The position numbers and the translations under genes are program-made. A stretch of 64,000 bases of DNA from Pseudomonadota bacterium (lineage in GTDB: Bacteria > Pseudomonadota > Alphaproteobacteria > Rhizobiales > Xanthobacteraceae): the NCBI GenBank assembly GCA_023451825.1, contig JAEXYA010000007.1:1-64000 (forward strand), in the 5' to 3' direction. The notes beneath the pieces were generated by a model. It did not search any database. It saw only the letters and a program-made list of their open reading frames with translations, and had not been told where the DNA came from. This document shows positions 7,344 through 15,750 of the stretch, in pieces (position 1 is the stretch's first letter; each line of letters begins with the position of its first letter).

Positions 7344-8973
7344 CGTGGCGAAACCGGCAGCGCCCAGCGCTTTCGCGCCGTTTCATCAGATCGTCTTCAC
7401 GATCATCTGGACGGCGACCGTGCTCGGCAATACCGGCAGTTTCATGCGCGACGTCGCCAGCTCCTGGCTGGTGACGGATCTGTCCGCGTCGCCCGCTGCC
7501 GTATCGCTGATCCAGGCAGCAGGCACGCTGCCGATCTTCCTTTTCGCTATCCCGGCAGGGGTGCTCTCGGACATTCTCGATCGCCGCAAGTTTCTGATCG
7601 CGGTGCAGGTTCTGCTGGCGTCGGTCAGCATGATGCTCGCTTTCCTGGCGATGAACGGCTGGCTGACCGTCAATCTGCTCATCGCCTTGACCTTTGTCGG
7701 CGGTGTGGGCGCCGCGTTGGCCGGGCCAGCCTGGCAGGCCATCGTGCCAGAGCTGGTGCCGCGGTCCGACATCAAGAGCGCGGTCGCGCTGAACTCCCTT
7801 GGCGTCAATATCGCGCGGTCGATCGGCCCCGCCGCCGGCGGCATGCTCCTGGCATCATTCGGCGCTGCGGTCACCTACGGCGCCGACGTCGCAAGCTACG
7901 TCTTCGTCGTAGCGGCGCTGCTGTGGTGGCCACGGGCGAAAGGCGAGCAGGACGAACTGTCGGAGCGGTTTTTCGGCGCCTTCCGGGCCGGGCTCCGCTA
8001 CACCCGGTCGAGCCGCGAGCTCCACGTGGTGCTGTTGCGTGCGGCCGTTTTCTTTGCCTTTTCCAGTTCCGTATGGGCATTGCTGCCGTTGGTCGCCCGC
8101 AATCTGCTCGGCGGCGACGCCGGCTTCTACGGCGTGCTGCTCGGTGCCGTCGGCGCGGGCGCCATCGGCGGGGCGTTGGTGCTGCCACGGCTGCGCGCCA
8201 TCCTGGATTCCGACCGACTGCTGCTGTTGTCGGCGATCGTCACCTCCGTCGTGATGGCGGTTCTGGCACTGGCGCCGCCGAAGTGGGTTGCGGTGCCCGT
8301 GTTGCTGTTGCTCGGGGCAGCCTGGATCACCGCGCTCACCACCTTCAGCGGCGTCGCCCAAGGTGTGTTGCCGAACTGGGTGCGCGGGCGGGGGCTCGCC
8401 GTGTATCTGATGGTTTTCAACGGAGCCATGGCGGCCGGCAGCGTCGGCTGGGGCGCGGTGGCGCAGGCGCTCGATCTGCGTCTGGCGTTGTTGACGAGTG
8501 CCGCCGGCCTGTTCGTCATCGCCTTCGTCATGCACCGGATGAAGCTGCCTGCGGGCGAAACCGATCTGACGCCGTCCAACCACTGGCCGGAGCCGCTGAC
8601 GTCGGAGACCGTGGAGCATGATCGTGGGCCGGTGCTGATCCTGATCGAGTACCGCATTCCGCGTGCGAACCGTGTGCCTTTCTTCGCCTGCCTGAAAAGG
8701 CTCGCAGCGGCCAGACGGCGCGATGGTGCCTATGGCTGGGGGATCACGGAGGATGCGAGCGATCCCGAAAAGATCGTGGAATGGTTCATGGTGGAATCCT
8801 GGGCCGAGCATCTGCGTCAGCATCACCGCGTATCGCATGCCGACGCGGACGTGCAGCGCGACACCGTGCAGTTCCATGTCGGACCGCAGCCCCCGGTCGT
8901 GCGTCACTTTCTGACGCTCGATGTGAAGAATCCCACGCTGGCGTTTCAGCCCGACAATTCTCACCCGGCATGA
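7336..8973 (+). CDS. MFS transporter (MFS_3/DUF894 type) with C-terminal monooxygenase-like domain
   Basis: A 545-residue major facilitator of the enterobactin-exporter-like group. About 12 transmembrane helices occupy residues 15-410, with the loop 2-3 motif V-L-S-D-I-L-D-R-R-K. After Pro-rich linker residues, a soluble domain of about 100 residues (from about 430) starts R-G-P-V-L-I-L-I-E-Y-R-I and resembles the antibiotic-biosynthesis-monooxygenase fold, an extension known in this MFS subgroup. The ATG at 7336 follows a good AGGAGG. Its stop codon overlaps the next start (ATGA). Export of a small product of the upstream hydrolases is plausible but not shown. Confidence 0.87.
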   Translation: MSDVAKPAAPSAFAPFHQIVFTIIWTATVLGNTGSFMRDVASSWLVTDLSASPAAVSLIQAAGTLPIFLFAIPAGVLSDILDRRKFLIAVQVLLASVSMMLAFLAMNGWLTVNLLIALTFVGGVGAALAGPAWQAIVPELVPRSDIKSAVALNSLGVNIARSIGPAAGGMLLASFGAAVTYGADVASYVFVVAALLWWPRAKGEQDELSERFFGAFRAGLRYTRSSRELHVVLLRAAVFFAFSSSVWALLPLVARNLLGGDAGFYGVLLGAVGAGAIGGALVLPRLRAILDSDRLLLLSAIVTSVVMAVLALAPPKWVAVPVLLLLGAAWITALTTFSGVAQGVLPNWVRGRGLAVYLMVFNGAMAAGSVGWGAVAQALDLRLALLTSAAGLFVIAFVMHRMKLPAGETDLTPSNHWPEPLTSETVEHDRGPVLILIEYRIPRANRVPFFACLKRLAAARRRDGAYGWGITEDASDPEKIVEWFMVESWAEHLRQHHRVSHADADVQRDTVQFHVGPQPPVVRHFLTLDVKNPTLAFQPDNSHPA

Positions 8974-9884
8974 CAAGGATGATCTTCATGCGCCGATCTA
9001 CGACGACAATGTTTGCCCTCTCAGTGGTCCTGGCTCTTTATGCAGTGCCGCCCGCGAGCGCGCGCGAGCCGATGGCGAATTATGCCGTTGGGCCGCAATA
9101 CGACACCACCCATGTCTACGTGGCACCGGCCGATGTAGATCGTTTCGTGGACAGCTTTGTCGCGACTTTCGGCGGCAAGAGTACGAAGCAGGTCGTCGCC
9201 ACTGTGACACCGACCCCGAGCAGCACGACATCGCAACTGGTCCTGACGCCTGTCGGTTCGATCTCGGTCTTCGGCTTCAAGACGCCGATCCCGTATCCGT
9301 TCGGTCACGAACGTACCGGTTATCTCGTCACCGAACTCGACGCGGCGCTGGGCGTTGCGAAAAAGGCCGGCGCCGGCGTGATGGTGACCAGCTTTCCGGA
9401 TCCGATCGGCCGCGACGCCGTCGTGCAGTGGCCGGGCGGTGTGAACATGCAGCTCTACTGGCATACGGCCGCGCCGTCCTATCCCGAACTGCAGACCACG
9501 CCGGAAAACCGCGTCTATGTCGCGCCGGAGAAGGCCGCCGAGTTCGTCAAGAGCTTCGTGACCTTCGCCAGAGGCTCCGTCGTTTCGGACAATGCGAAGG
9601 CGCCGGGCATCGAGATCGGCCGTCCGAACGATAGCTATCGGCGTATCCGGATCACGTCGAAATTCGGCAAGATGACGGTGTTGGTGACGGACGGCCGGTT
9701 GCCTTACCCCTTCGGGCACGAAACCACCGGCTATGAAGTGGCGTCGCTGGACGAGACGCTTGCGAAGGCCAGATCCGCCGGGGCCGCCGTTCTGGTCGAG
9801 CCATATGCGGCCGATCATCGTCGTGCCGCCGTCGTTCAATTTCCAGGCGGTTATGTTGCCGAGATCCATGCCGCCGCACGATAG
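8970..9884 (+). CDS. Exported two-domain VOC/glyoxalase-like protein
   Basis: A 304-residue secreted protein. The signal peptide runs from the M-R-R-S-T-T-T region through a hydrophobic core to P-P-A-S-A-R. The mature part contains two tandem vicinal-oxygen-chelate-like domains (about residues 40-165 and 170-302), each with a V-Y-V-A-P start, a Y-P-F-G-H-E-x-T-G-Y segment and a V-Q-W/F-P-G-G near the end. The repetition of G-H-E and P-G-G in both halves shows an internal duplication. ATG at 8970, 8979 or 8988 are all possible starts; 8970 forms the ATGA overlap with the MFS gene. Periplasmic VOC proteins are uncommon; metal binding by the His/Glu of each half is inferred. Confidence 0.78.
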   Translation: MTRMIFMRRSTTTMFALSVVLALYAVPPASAREPMANYAVGPQYDTTHVYVAPADVDRFVDSFVATFGGKSTKQVVATVTPTPSSTTSQLVLTPVGSISVFGFKTPIPYPFGHERTGYLVTELDAALGVAKKAGAGVMVTSFPDPIGRDAVVQWPGGVNMQLYWHTAAPSYPELQTTPENRVYVAPEKAAEFVKSFVTFARGSVVSDNAKAPGIEIGRPNDSYRRIRITSKFGKMTVLVTDGRLPYPFGHETTGYEVASLDETLAKARSAGAAVLVEPYAADHRRAAVVQFPGGYVAEIHAAAR

Positions 9885-11283
9885 GGGCCGCGCGGCGATT
9901 GCCGCAGCGGGGGTCTGCGCGGTCGCTTGGCTTTTGCCTGGCGCCGCTGCGGCTGCCGCGGATGCGCCCGCACGTCCGAAAATCCTGACCAACCGCTGGC
10001 AGGAAGATTGGTCGGTGCTGGCAGATCCGGCGCTTCGGACGGAGCCGCAGGACGAGCTCAAGTATATCCCGCTCTTCGTGACCGATCCGAAGAGCTACGT
10101 CTCGCTCGGGGCCAATATGCGCGAACGCGTGGAGATTAACGACGCGCCTGGCTTTGGTATCGGGGGCGCGCGACCGGACGCCTATCTGCTGCAACGGCTG
10201 CAGATGCATGTGGACGTCCATCTGAACCAGAACTGGCAGGTCTTCACCCAGTTCGAGGATGTCCGCACCATCGATAAGGTCACGGTTACCGCGATCGATC
10301 AGAATCAGCTCGATCTGCGCCTGGCTTTCGTCGCCTATAGCGGCGCGCTCGGCGACGGTGTCTTCAAGGCCCGTGCTGGGCGGCAAGATTTCGCTTTCGA
10401 CCTGCAGCGCTTCGTGTCGTCCCGCGACGGCCCGAATGTGCGGCAGTCCTTCGACGCATTGTGGGCCGACTACGAAACCGGCCCATGGCGCTTCATCGGC
10501 TTTGTCAGCCAGCCAGTGCAGTATCGCTTCGGTGAGGTGTTCGACGACGTCTCGAACCGCGATTTCCGGTTCAGCACCCTGCGCATCGAACGACAGGTGC
10601 TGGGGACCAACGAGCTGTCCGGCTACTACTCGCTGTATGAGCGGTCCAATGCGCGCTATCTGGACGCGCTCGGGGTTGAGCAGCGACACATCTTGGACAT
10701 TCGTTTTGCCGGGCAGATGAATGGTTTTGACTGGGATCTCGAAGCCATGGGGCAAACAGGTCATGTCGCGGCCAAGGAGATCGCGGCGTGGGCGGTTGGC
10801 GCACGCGCTGGCTACACGCTGTCCGACATGGGGTGGAGGCCCCGCATCGGCTTGCAGGCGGATGCAGCATCCGGCGACCGGCGTGCCGGCGATTGCACTA
10901 TCGGTACTTTCAATCCACTGTTTCCGAACGGCTATTACTTCACGCTGGCCGGCTATACCGGCTATGCCAACCTTATCCACCTCAAGCCAACATTGACCGT
11001 GAAGCCGAGCGCCAAGCTGACGGTCACGGCAGGCATTGGTATGCAGTGGCGCGAAACCACGGCCGATGCGATCTACATCCAGCCGAACGTCGCTGTGGCC
11101 GGCACGGCAGGTACGGGCAGCCGCTGGAGCGGTGTCTATACCCAGCTACGCGCCGACTACGCTTTCAACGCTCATGTATCTGGTGCAATTGAGGCGGTAC
11201 ACTACAAGATCGGCGACACGTTGCGGGCGGCAGGGGGCCATGACAGCAACTATCTCGGCCTCGAGTTGAAATATGGCTGGTAA
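9868..11283 (+). CDS. Alginate-export-type outer-membrane porin
   Basis: A 471-residue outer-membrane beta-barrel of the alginate_exp family. After a signal peptide (ending P-G-A-A-A-A-A-A-D-A) come L-T-N-R-W-Q-E-D-W-S-V-L and K-Y-I-P-L, then alternating amphipathic strands up to L-G-L-E-L-K-Y-G-W, an aromatic C-terminal strand as required for BAM insertion. The start at 9868 overlaps the VOC gene by 17 nt, so the two are translationally linked. Family members form diffusion channels for anionic or aromatic compounds. Here it is the last gene of the 4028-11283 set and could be the outer-membrane partner of the MFS transporter or a substrate uptake pore. Confidence 0.87.
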   Translation: MPPHDRGRAAIAAAGVCAVAWLLPGAAAAAADAPARPKILTNRWQEDWSVLADPALRTEPQDELKYIPLFVTDPKSYVSLGANMRERVEINDAPGFGIGGARPDAYLLQRLQMHVDVHLNQNWQVFTQFEDVRTIDKVTVTAIDQNQLDLRLAFVAYSGALGDGVFKARAGRQDFAFDLQRFVSSRDGPNVRQSFDALWADYETGPWRFIGFVSQPVQYRFGEVFDDVSNRDFRFSTLRIERQVLGTNELSGYYSLYERSNARYLDALGVEQRHILDIRFAGQMNGFDWDLEAMGQTGHVAAKEIAAWAVGARAGYTLSDMGWRPRIGLQADAASGDRRAGDCTIGTFNPLFPNGYYFTLAGYTGYANLIHLKPTLTVKPSAKLTVTAGIGMQWRETTADAIYIQPNVAVAGTAGTGSRWSGVYTQLRADYAFNAHVSGAIEAVHYKIGDTLRAAGGHDSNYLGLELKYGW

Positions 11284-11387
11284 CATAGGGTTCCGATTGG
11301 TTTGCGGTCATGGTTTTCGCCGATGCCCTCGGCTAAGAGCATCGAGAGGCGGAACAGGCCGACCTGGCTGATCCGGACTGGTATGCG

Positions 11388-12539
11388 ATGATGTGGGACG
11401 AGAACCGCCGGCTGGCTGAATTGCGTGGATACGGGGTCTTGGACTCCGCGTCGGACGACGACTTCACTGATTTCGTCGCCATCGCATCGGACATCTGCAA
11501 CGCTCCGATCGCGGCGATCAATCTCATCGATAGCGACAGACACTGGACGTTGTCGGGAATTGATTACGGCAGTCGCGAGTTGCCGCTGGATCATTCGATC
11601 TGTGCGCAAGCCATCAGTCAAAGCCAGGTCTTCGTGATCCCCGACCTGTCGTCGGACGACCGCTTCCGGAAGAATCCGCTGGTCGCCGGCGAACCACGAC
11701 TGCGCTTCTACGCCGGTGCCGTCCTCGAGACGCCGGCCGGCCTGCCGCTCGGTACGATCTGCGTTCTGGACCGCAAACCGCGACCTGAAGGTCTATCGGA
11801 TCGTCAGAAGTTCACTTTGAAAGCGCTGTCGCGACAGATCGTGACGCAATTCGAACTACGCCGAGCGACTCGCGACCTCAACGACGGCAATGCCGCGCGC
11901 AACCGGCTGCAGGCGTCGCTGAACGAGAAGGACGCGTTGCTCAAGGAAGTTCACCACCGCGTCAAGAACAACCTGCAGCTTATCAGCAGCCTGCTGAACC
12001 TGCAGGCCTCCCGCATCACCGATCCTGCCACGGCTTCCCTGTTCGTGGACAGCCGCAACCGCGTGCGCTCCATGGCGCTCGTTCATGAGAACCTCTACCG
12101 CGCAGGCAGTTTCGCCGGCATCGCCATCAAGCAGCACATTCTCAGCCTCTGTACCCATCTCCGCCGGGCCTATGGCACGTCGGGTATCGATGTCGTCGCG
12201 GACAGCGACGATATCACGCTGGATCTCGACCGCGCGATTTCCTGCGGCCTCATCATCAACGAGCTGGTATCAAACGCGTTCAAGCACGCCTTCGTCGGTG
12301 GCGCCTCCGGCCTTATCCGCGTCACGTTCCGGCGCAGGACCGGTGGATCGTGCGAACTGACGGTCGCCGATGATGGAGTCGGCATGGCCGGGCGCATCGA
12401 TATCGTGGAAGCCCAATCGCTCGGGCTGCAATTGGTGCGTGACCTCGTCGAGCAGCTCGGCGGTCGCATCACGATCGAACGCGACCATGGCACGAAATGC
12501 GTGGTGAGCTTCGACGACGAGGCGAGGGCCACGTCATGA
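11388..12539 (+). CDS. GAF-domain sensor histidine kinase (HisKA_2 type)
   Basis: A 383-residue cytoplasmic kinase. The N-terminal GAF domain covers about residues 20-155 (F-Y-A-G-A-V-L-E-T-P near its end, then L-G-T-I-C-V-L-D). The HisKA_2 region has the phospho-acceptor in E-V-H-H-R-V-K-N-N (His189/190), and the HATPase has the N box N-E-L-V-S-N-A-F-K-H (residues 291-300) and D-D-G-V-G-M (328-333). There is no transmembrane segment, so it senses a cytosolic signal or small ligand. It overlaps the next gene by 4 nt (ATGA), making a three-gene signalling operon with 12536-13645 and 13653-14282. Confidence 0.9.
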   Translation: MMWDENRRLAELRGYGVLDSASDDDFTDFVAIASDICNAPIAAINLIDSDRHWTLSGIDYGSRELPLDHSICAQAISQSQVFVIPDLSSDDRFRKNPLVAGEPRLRFYAGAVLETPAGLPLGTICVLDRKPRPEGLSDRQKFTLKALSRQIVTQFELRRATRDLNDGNAARNRLQASLNEKDALLKEVHHRVKNNLQLISSLLNLQASRITDPATASLFVDSRNRVRSMALVHENLYRAGSFAGIAIKQHILSLCTHLRRAYGTSGIDVVADSDDITLDLDRAISCGLIINELVSNAFKHAFVGGASGLIRVTFRRRTGGSCELTVADDGVGMAGRIDIVEAQSLGLQLVRDLVEQLGGRITIERDHGTKCVVSFDDEARATS

Positions 12540-13645
12540 CCCTTCGGGCACGTGTCATGGTCGTAGAGGACGACCGCATCGTGGCGCGCGACATCGGCGA
12601 GCAACTGGGACGGATCGGCCACGCTGTGATCGGAGTTACGGCTTCAGGCGAGGCCGCGGTCGCGCTGGCCATGAGCAGCAAGCCGGACCTGATCTTGATG
12701 GACGTGCGGCTCGAAGGGCGGATCGACGGTATCGATGCCGCGCGGGAGATTCGCGCTACCACCCAGATCCCCGTCGTATTTTTGACGGCGTATGCGGATG
12801 ACGAGACGATCAGCCGTGCCGGTGCCGTCGAGCCGTTCGGCTACCTCCTAAAACCCTTCGAAGACCTTCAATTGCGCACCGTCATCGAGATGGCGTTGCG
12901 TCGCCGGCGTGCCGAAGAGGCGCTTCGCGCCGCCCAGGCGGATATCGCGCGGATGTCGCGTCTGACGACGATGGGCCAGCTCACCGCATCGATCGCCCAT
13001 GAAGTGAACCAGCCGCTGATGGCTGTCGCGATGAACGCGGAGGCATGCATTCGTTGGCTGGAGACGGGGACCGGCAACATCGCCGAAGCGCGCGCGGCTG
13101 CTGGACGCGCCGTCGATGAAGCGCATCGTGCCGGCGCCATTATCGCGCGGGTCCGCTCGGTGGCGCGCAACGCGCCCATGACGTTCGAGACCCTCGACCT
13201 CAACGAAACGATCGAGACCACGCTGTCGATCGTGCGGCCGGAGCTGCGAGGCAAAAGTATCATTCTGGAGACAGATCTGGTCGCCGGGCGCCTGCTGGTC
13301 GTCGGCGACGGGGTATTGCTGCAGCAGGTGATCTTCAATCTCATATCGAATGCGGCAGACGCCGCTGCCGACGCGGACGGCACCGATCGCCGCATCATGG
13401 TCGCGTCTCGCATGGAAGACGCAGAAAACGTTGTCGTGATCGTCGAGGACGGCGGCAACGGCATCGAGCCCAGCCTGCGCGACCGCGTGTTCGAGCCCTT
13501 CTTCACCACGAAGGACGACGGCATCGGCATGGGTCTGGCGATCTGCAAATCCGTCGTCACAGCGCATCACGGGCAGCTCTGGTGCGAACCGCGCATTCCG
13601 CAGGGAACGCGTCTGAACGTCAGACTGCCGCGATGCCAGATATAG
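12536..13645 (+). CDS. Receiver-histidine kinase fusion
   Basis: A 369-residue protein with an N-terminal receiver domain (phospho-acceptor Asp56 in L-I-L-M-D-V-R; Lys in Y-L-L-K-P-F) joined by a short coiled linker to a FixL/DctB-type kinase core. The H box is S-I-A-H-E-V-N-Q-P (His155), and the HATPase ends with the G box G-I-G-M-G-L-A-I-C. Receiver at the N-terminus and kinase at the C-terminus is the reverse of a normal hybrid kinase. This makes it a likely phosphorelay intermediate: the upstream kinase phosphorylates the receiver and the kinase half acts on the FixJ-type regulator encoded 7 nt downstream. Confidence 0.9.
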   Translation: MTLRARVMVVEDDRIVARDIGEQLGRIGHAVIGVTASGEAAVALAMSSKPDLILMDVRLEGRIDGIDAAREIRATTQIPVVFLTAYADDETISRAGAVEPFGYLLKPFEDLQLRTVIEMALRRRRAEEALRAAQADIARMSRLTTMGQLTASIAHEVNQPLMAVAMNAEACIRWLETGTGNIAEARAAAGRAVDEAHRAGAIIARVRSVARNAPMTFETLDLNETIETTLSIVRPELRGKSIILETDLVAGRLLVVGDGVLLQQVIFNLISNAADAAADADGTDRRIMVASRMEDAENVVVIVEDGGNGIEPSLRDRVFEPFFTTKDDGIGMGLAICKSVVTAHHGQLWCEPRIPQGTRLNVRLPRCQI

Positions 13646-13652
13646 GTAAGCC

Positions 13653-14282
13653 TTGACCGACCGTTCACCAATCATCGCCGTCATCGACGACGACAAGGGG
13701 ATCCGCGAGGCGCTCGATGGCATGCTCCGGTCGGCGGGGCTTTCCGTCATGTGCTTCGCATCGACCCAAGACTACCTTGCAAGCAAGGACCGCCAGCAGA
13801 TTAACTGCATCGTCCTCGATGTGCACTTGCCGGAACGCAGCGGGCTCGATTTTCTCGATCGCACCGACCAATTCGACGTGATCACGCCGATCATCGTGAT
13901 CAGCGGTTTCGCCGATATTCCGATGTCGGTCCGCGCCATGAAGGCGGGCGCGGTGGAGTTTCTCACGAAGCCTGTTCGGGCCATGGATCTGCTCGGCGCA
14001 GTGGAAGTCGCAGTGGCGCGGGATCACACGGTGCGGTCGGCGCGCATTGTCTTGAAGGAGCTCAACGCTCGCTACGAAACCCTCACGTCACGCGAGCGGG
14101 AGGTTTTCGTCCACGTGGCCGTCGGCCTGATGAACAAGCAGATCGCGGCGGCGATCGGCATCAGCGAAGCCACCGTGAAGCTCCACCGCGGCACTCTGAT
14201 GCGCAAAATGGCCGCGAACTCGGTGGCGGATCTCGTCCGGATGGCCGACCGCCTCGGCGTGGACCTGCCCTCTGTCGGCTAG
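13653..14282 (+). CDS. FixJ/NarL-type two-component response regulator
   Basis: A 209-residue response regulator: receiver with I-D-D-D (residues 11-14), phospho-acceptor Asp56 in I-V-L-D-V-H-L-P and Lys in L-T-K-P-V; C-terminal LuxR-type helix-turn-helix (about residues 140-200, L-T-S-R-E-R-E-V-F through L-M-R-K-M). The start is a TTG at 13653, 7 nt after the receiver-kinase gene. It is the DNA-binding output of the 11388-14282 operon. Likely targets are the neighbouring porin operon or the AraC gene, by position only. Confidence 0.9.
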   Translation: MTDRSPIIAVIDDDKGIREALDGMLRSAGLSVMCFASTQDYLASKDRQQINCIVLDVHLPERSGLDFLDRTDQFDVITPIIVISGFADIPMSVRAMKAGAVEFLTKPVRAMDLLGAVEVAVARDHTVRSARIVLKELNARYETLTSREREVFVHVAVGLMNKQIAAAIGISEATVKLHRGTLMRKMAANSVADLVRMADRLGVDLPSVG

Positions 14283-14294
14283 ACCAAGGTCTAG
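14279..14294. repeat. 16-bp palindrome at the 3' end of the FixJ-type gene
   Basis: Arms ctagacc and ggtctag with a 2-nt centre overlap the stop codon at 14280-14282. The short loop makes a good hairpin terminator unlikely; a protein-binding dyad is possible. Confidence 0.4.
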
Positions 14295-14429
14295 GTGGCC
14301 TCGACCAGTCGCCAATTGTCCTTGATGGCTGCGTTTCGCAAGGTGGAACGATGGAAACCGACTTGCGCAACGGGGTACGAATGACATGTCGCGACAGCTT
14401 GATCGTGTCGCCGGTCCGGGTCGGCGCGG

Positions 14430-15335
14430 ATGCTTGATCGTATCGCTCAGGCCGGCTCGAAAACGGACCTCTTCGGGTGTCCGGCCGCCAAGCTCGGCAA
14501 GGACCAGGAGCTGAAGGCTTCGGGTATCACTTTCTTCCGGAAGGGCAGTGACGATCCGAAGCTCGGCCGGATCGCGACCGAGGCCGACGATCGAGGATTT
14601 CTCGTCGGCGTGTCGCGCATTGCAGGACACCGTCGCCGGATCTTCCATCCATCCCACGCGACCGAACACGCATTCGAGCATGGCTCCGTCTACATCCGGA
14701 ATCTCGCCGACCGTTATCGCGCCGACCTGAGAGGCGCCTTCGACTTCTTTTTGTTGGAAGTCTCAAGGACGTTTCTGGTCGAACTTGCGCAGGAGCATGG
14801 ATGGCGTGGTGGGGTGGACCTCGCGTGCCAGGCAGGCATCGTGGACCCGACGCTTTCGCATCTCGCTGCAGCCGTCGAACAGTTGCTCGATGGTCATGGC
14901 AAAATGAATCCGCTGTTCGTCGATCAACTCGGCATCACGATCGGTATCCACCTGATCCAAAACTATGCGTCGTCCCGTTCCGGCGCCTTGACAGCGCGTC
15001 AGATCCAGCTTTCTGCGACGCAGATCGAGACTGCTCGTTCGATGTTGGGTGGGTCTGCAGGGGCGCATTCAATCGCCGAGGTCGCCCGCGCGTGCGGTGT
15101 ATCTCGTGGATACTTCATCCAAGGCTTCAAGGAAGCGACCGGTCAGACGCCGCATCGCTGGGTCATGTCACAACGCACCGAGCAGGCGCGCGACATGATG
15201 CTGAAAACGAGATCTAGCCTGGCTGATATAGCCCTGGCGTGCGGCTTTGCCGACCAAAGCCATTTTACTCGCGTCTTCTCACGTGCGACCGGCATGTCTC
15301 CGGGTAGCTGGCGACGAATTAGTCGGTCTGGGTAG
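14430..15335 (+). CDS. AraC-family transcriptional regulator
   Basis: A 301-residue regulator with the conserved double helix-turn-helix of the AraC/XylS family at the C-terminus (about residues 195-297): S-I-A-E-V-A-R-A-C-G-V-S-R-G-Y-F, then S-L-A-D-I-A-L-A-C-G-F-A-D-Q-S-H-F-T-R-V-F. The roughly 190-residue N-terminal part is an effector or dimerisation domain similar to that of AraC proteins beside aromatic or exopolysaccharide genes, but I cannot name a ligand. It is preceded by 147 non-coding bases after the FixJ-type gene and followed by a 415-base gap, so it is probably its own transcription unit. Confidence 0.88.
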   Translation: MLDRIAQAGSKTDLFGCPAAKLGKDQELKASGITFFRKGSDDPKLGRIATEADDRGFLVGVSRIAGHRRRIFHPSHATEHAFEHGSVYIRNLADRYRADLRGAFDFFLLEVSRTFLVELAQEHGWRGGVDLACQAGIVDPTLSHLAAAVEQLLDGHGKMNPLFVDQLGITIGIHLIQNYASSRSGALTARQIQLSATQIETARSMLGGSAGAHSIAEVARACGVSRGYFIQGFKEATGQTPHRWVMSQRTEQARDMMLKTRSSLADIALACGFADQSHFTRVFSRATGMSPGSWRRISRSG

Positions 15336-15750
15336 AACTCGGTCTGATGGCGAGCAAGGTCAGGTGAGGTGTCCATGTTTGAATGACTGCTTCTGGCGCA
15401 AATTGGACATCGAGGATGCATCCGCTGCACAGGCAAGCACCGTCCGTCGTTGGCCGAGATGCCGTCAGGCGCTCGTTCTCTTCCGAAGACATTTCTAACA
15501 GATGAGATCGTTCGAGCGGTCGAGGCGCGTCCGTAGCTCCAAATTTGTTCGCTGCGGTATCGTCTGGCGAGCGTACGTTGGAACTTCGTCTTGTTTACGT
15601 TTTGGCGAGCGATCTCCGGCACCGCCTGAAGTTCTATCATTGTCCGAGCGCGATGGGCGCTCTTTGACGACATCGGGAGTTCGTCTAAGCTGATCCCGAT
15701 CAGCCGGCACATCACGCAGCTCGCACAAGTCGTCAGGTTCCTTTAGGTAA
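15336..15750. other. Non-coding gap carrying repeat copy 1
   Basis: No convincing gene in about 415 bases on either strand. Open frames on both strands lack family resemblance. It holds the first copy of a short dispersed repeat (15382-15410) and the promoter region of the hybrid kinase at 15751. It could contain decayed coding sequence, but I cannot identify any. Confidence 0.5.
15382..15410 (+). repeat. Dispersed intergenic repeat, copy 1
   Basis: A 29-base element with the core tggcgcaaa followed by ttggacat, preceded by aatgactgcttc. Related copies in the same orientation lie at 18378-18407 and 32007-32035, all intergenic. Confidence 0.6.

Noticed and set aside
9192..9238. Short repetitive-looking stretch as a CRISPR or tandem repeat
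   Set aside because: No regular repeat unit; it is codon-level similarity inside the VOC gene.
15336..15750. Hidden gene or kinase fragment in the gap
   Set aside because: No frame shows recognisable kinase or other motifs; stops interrupt the frames that might match.
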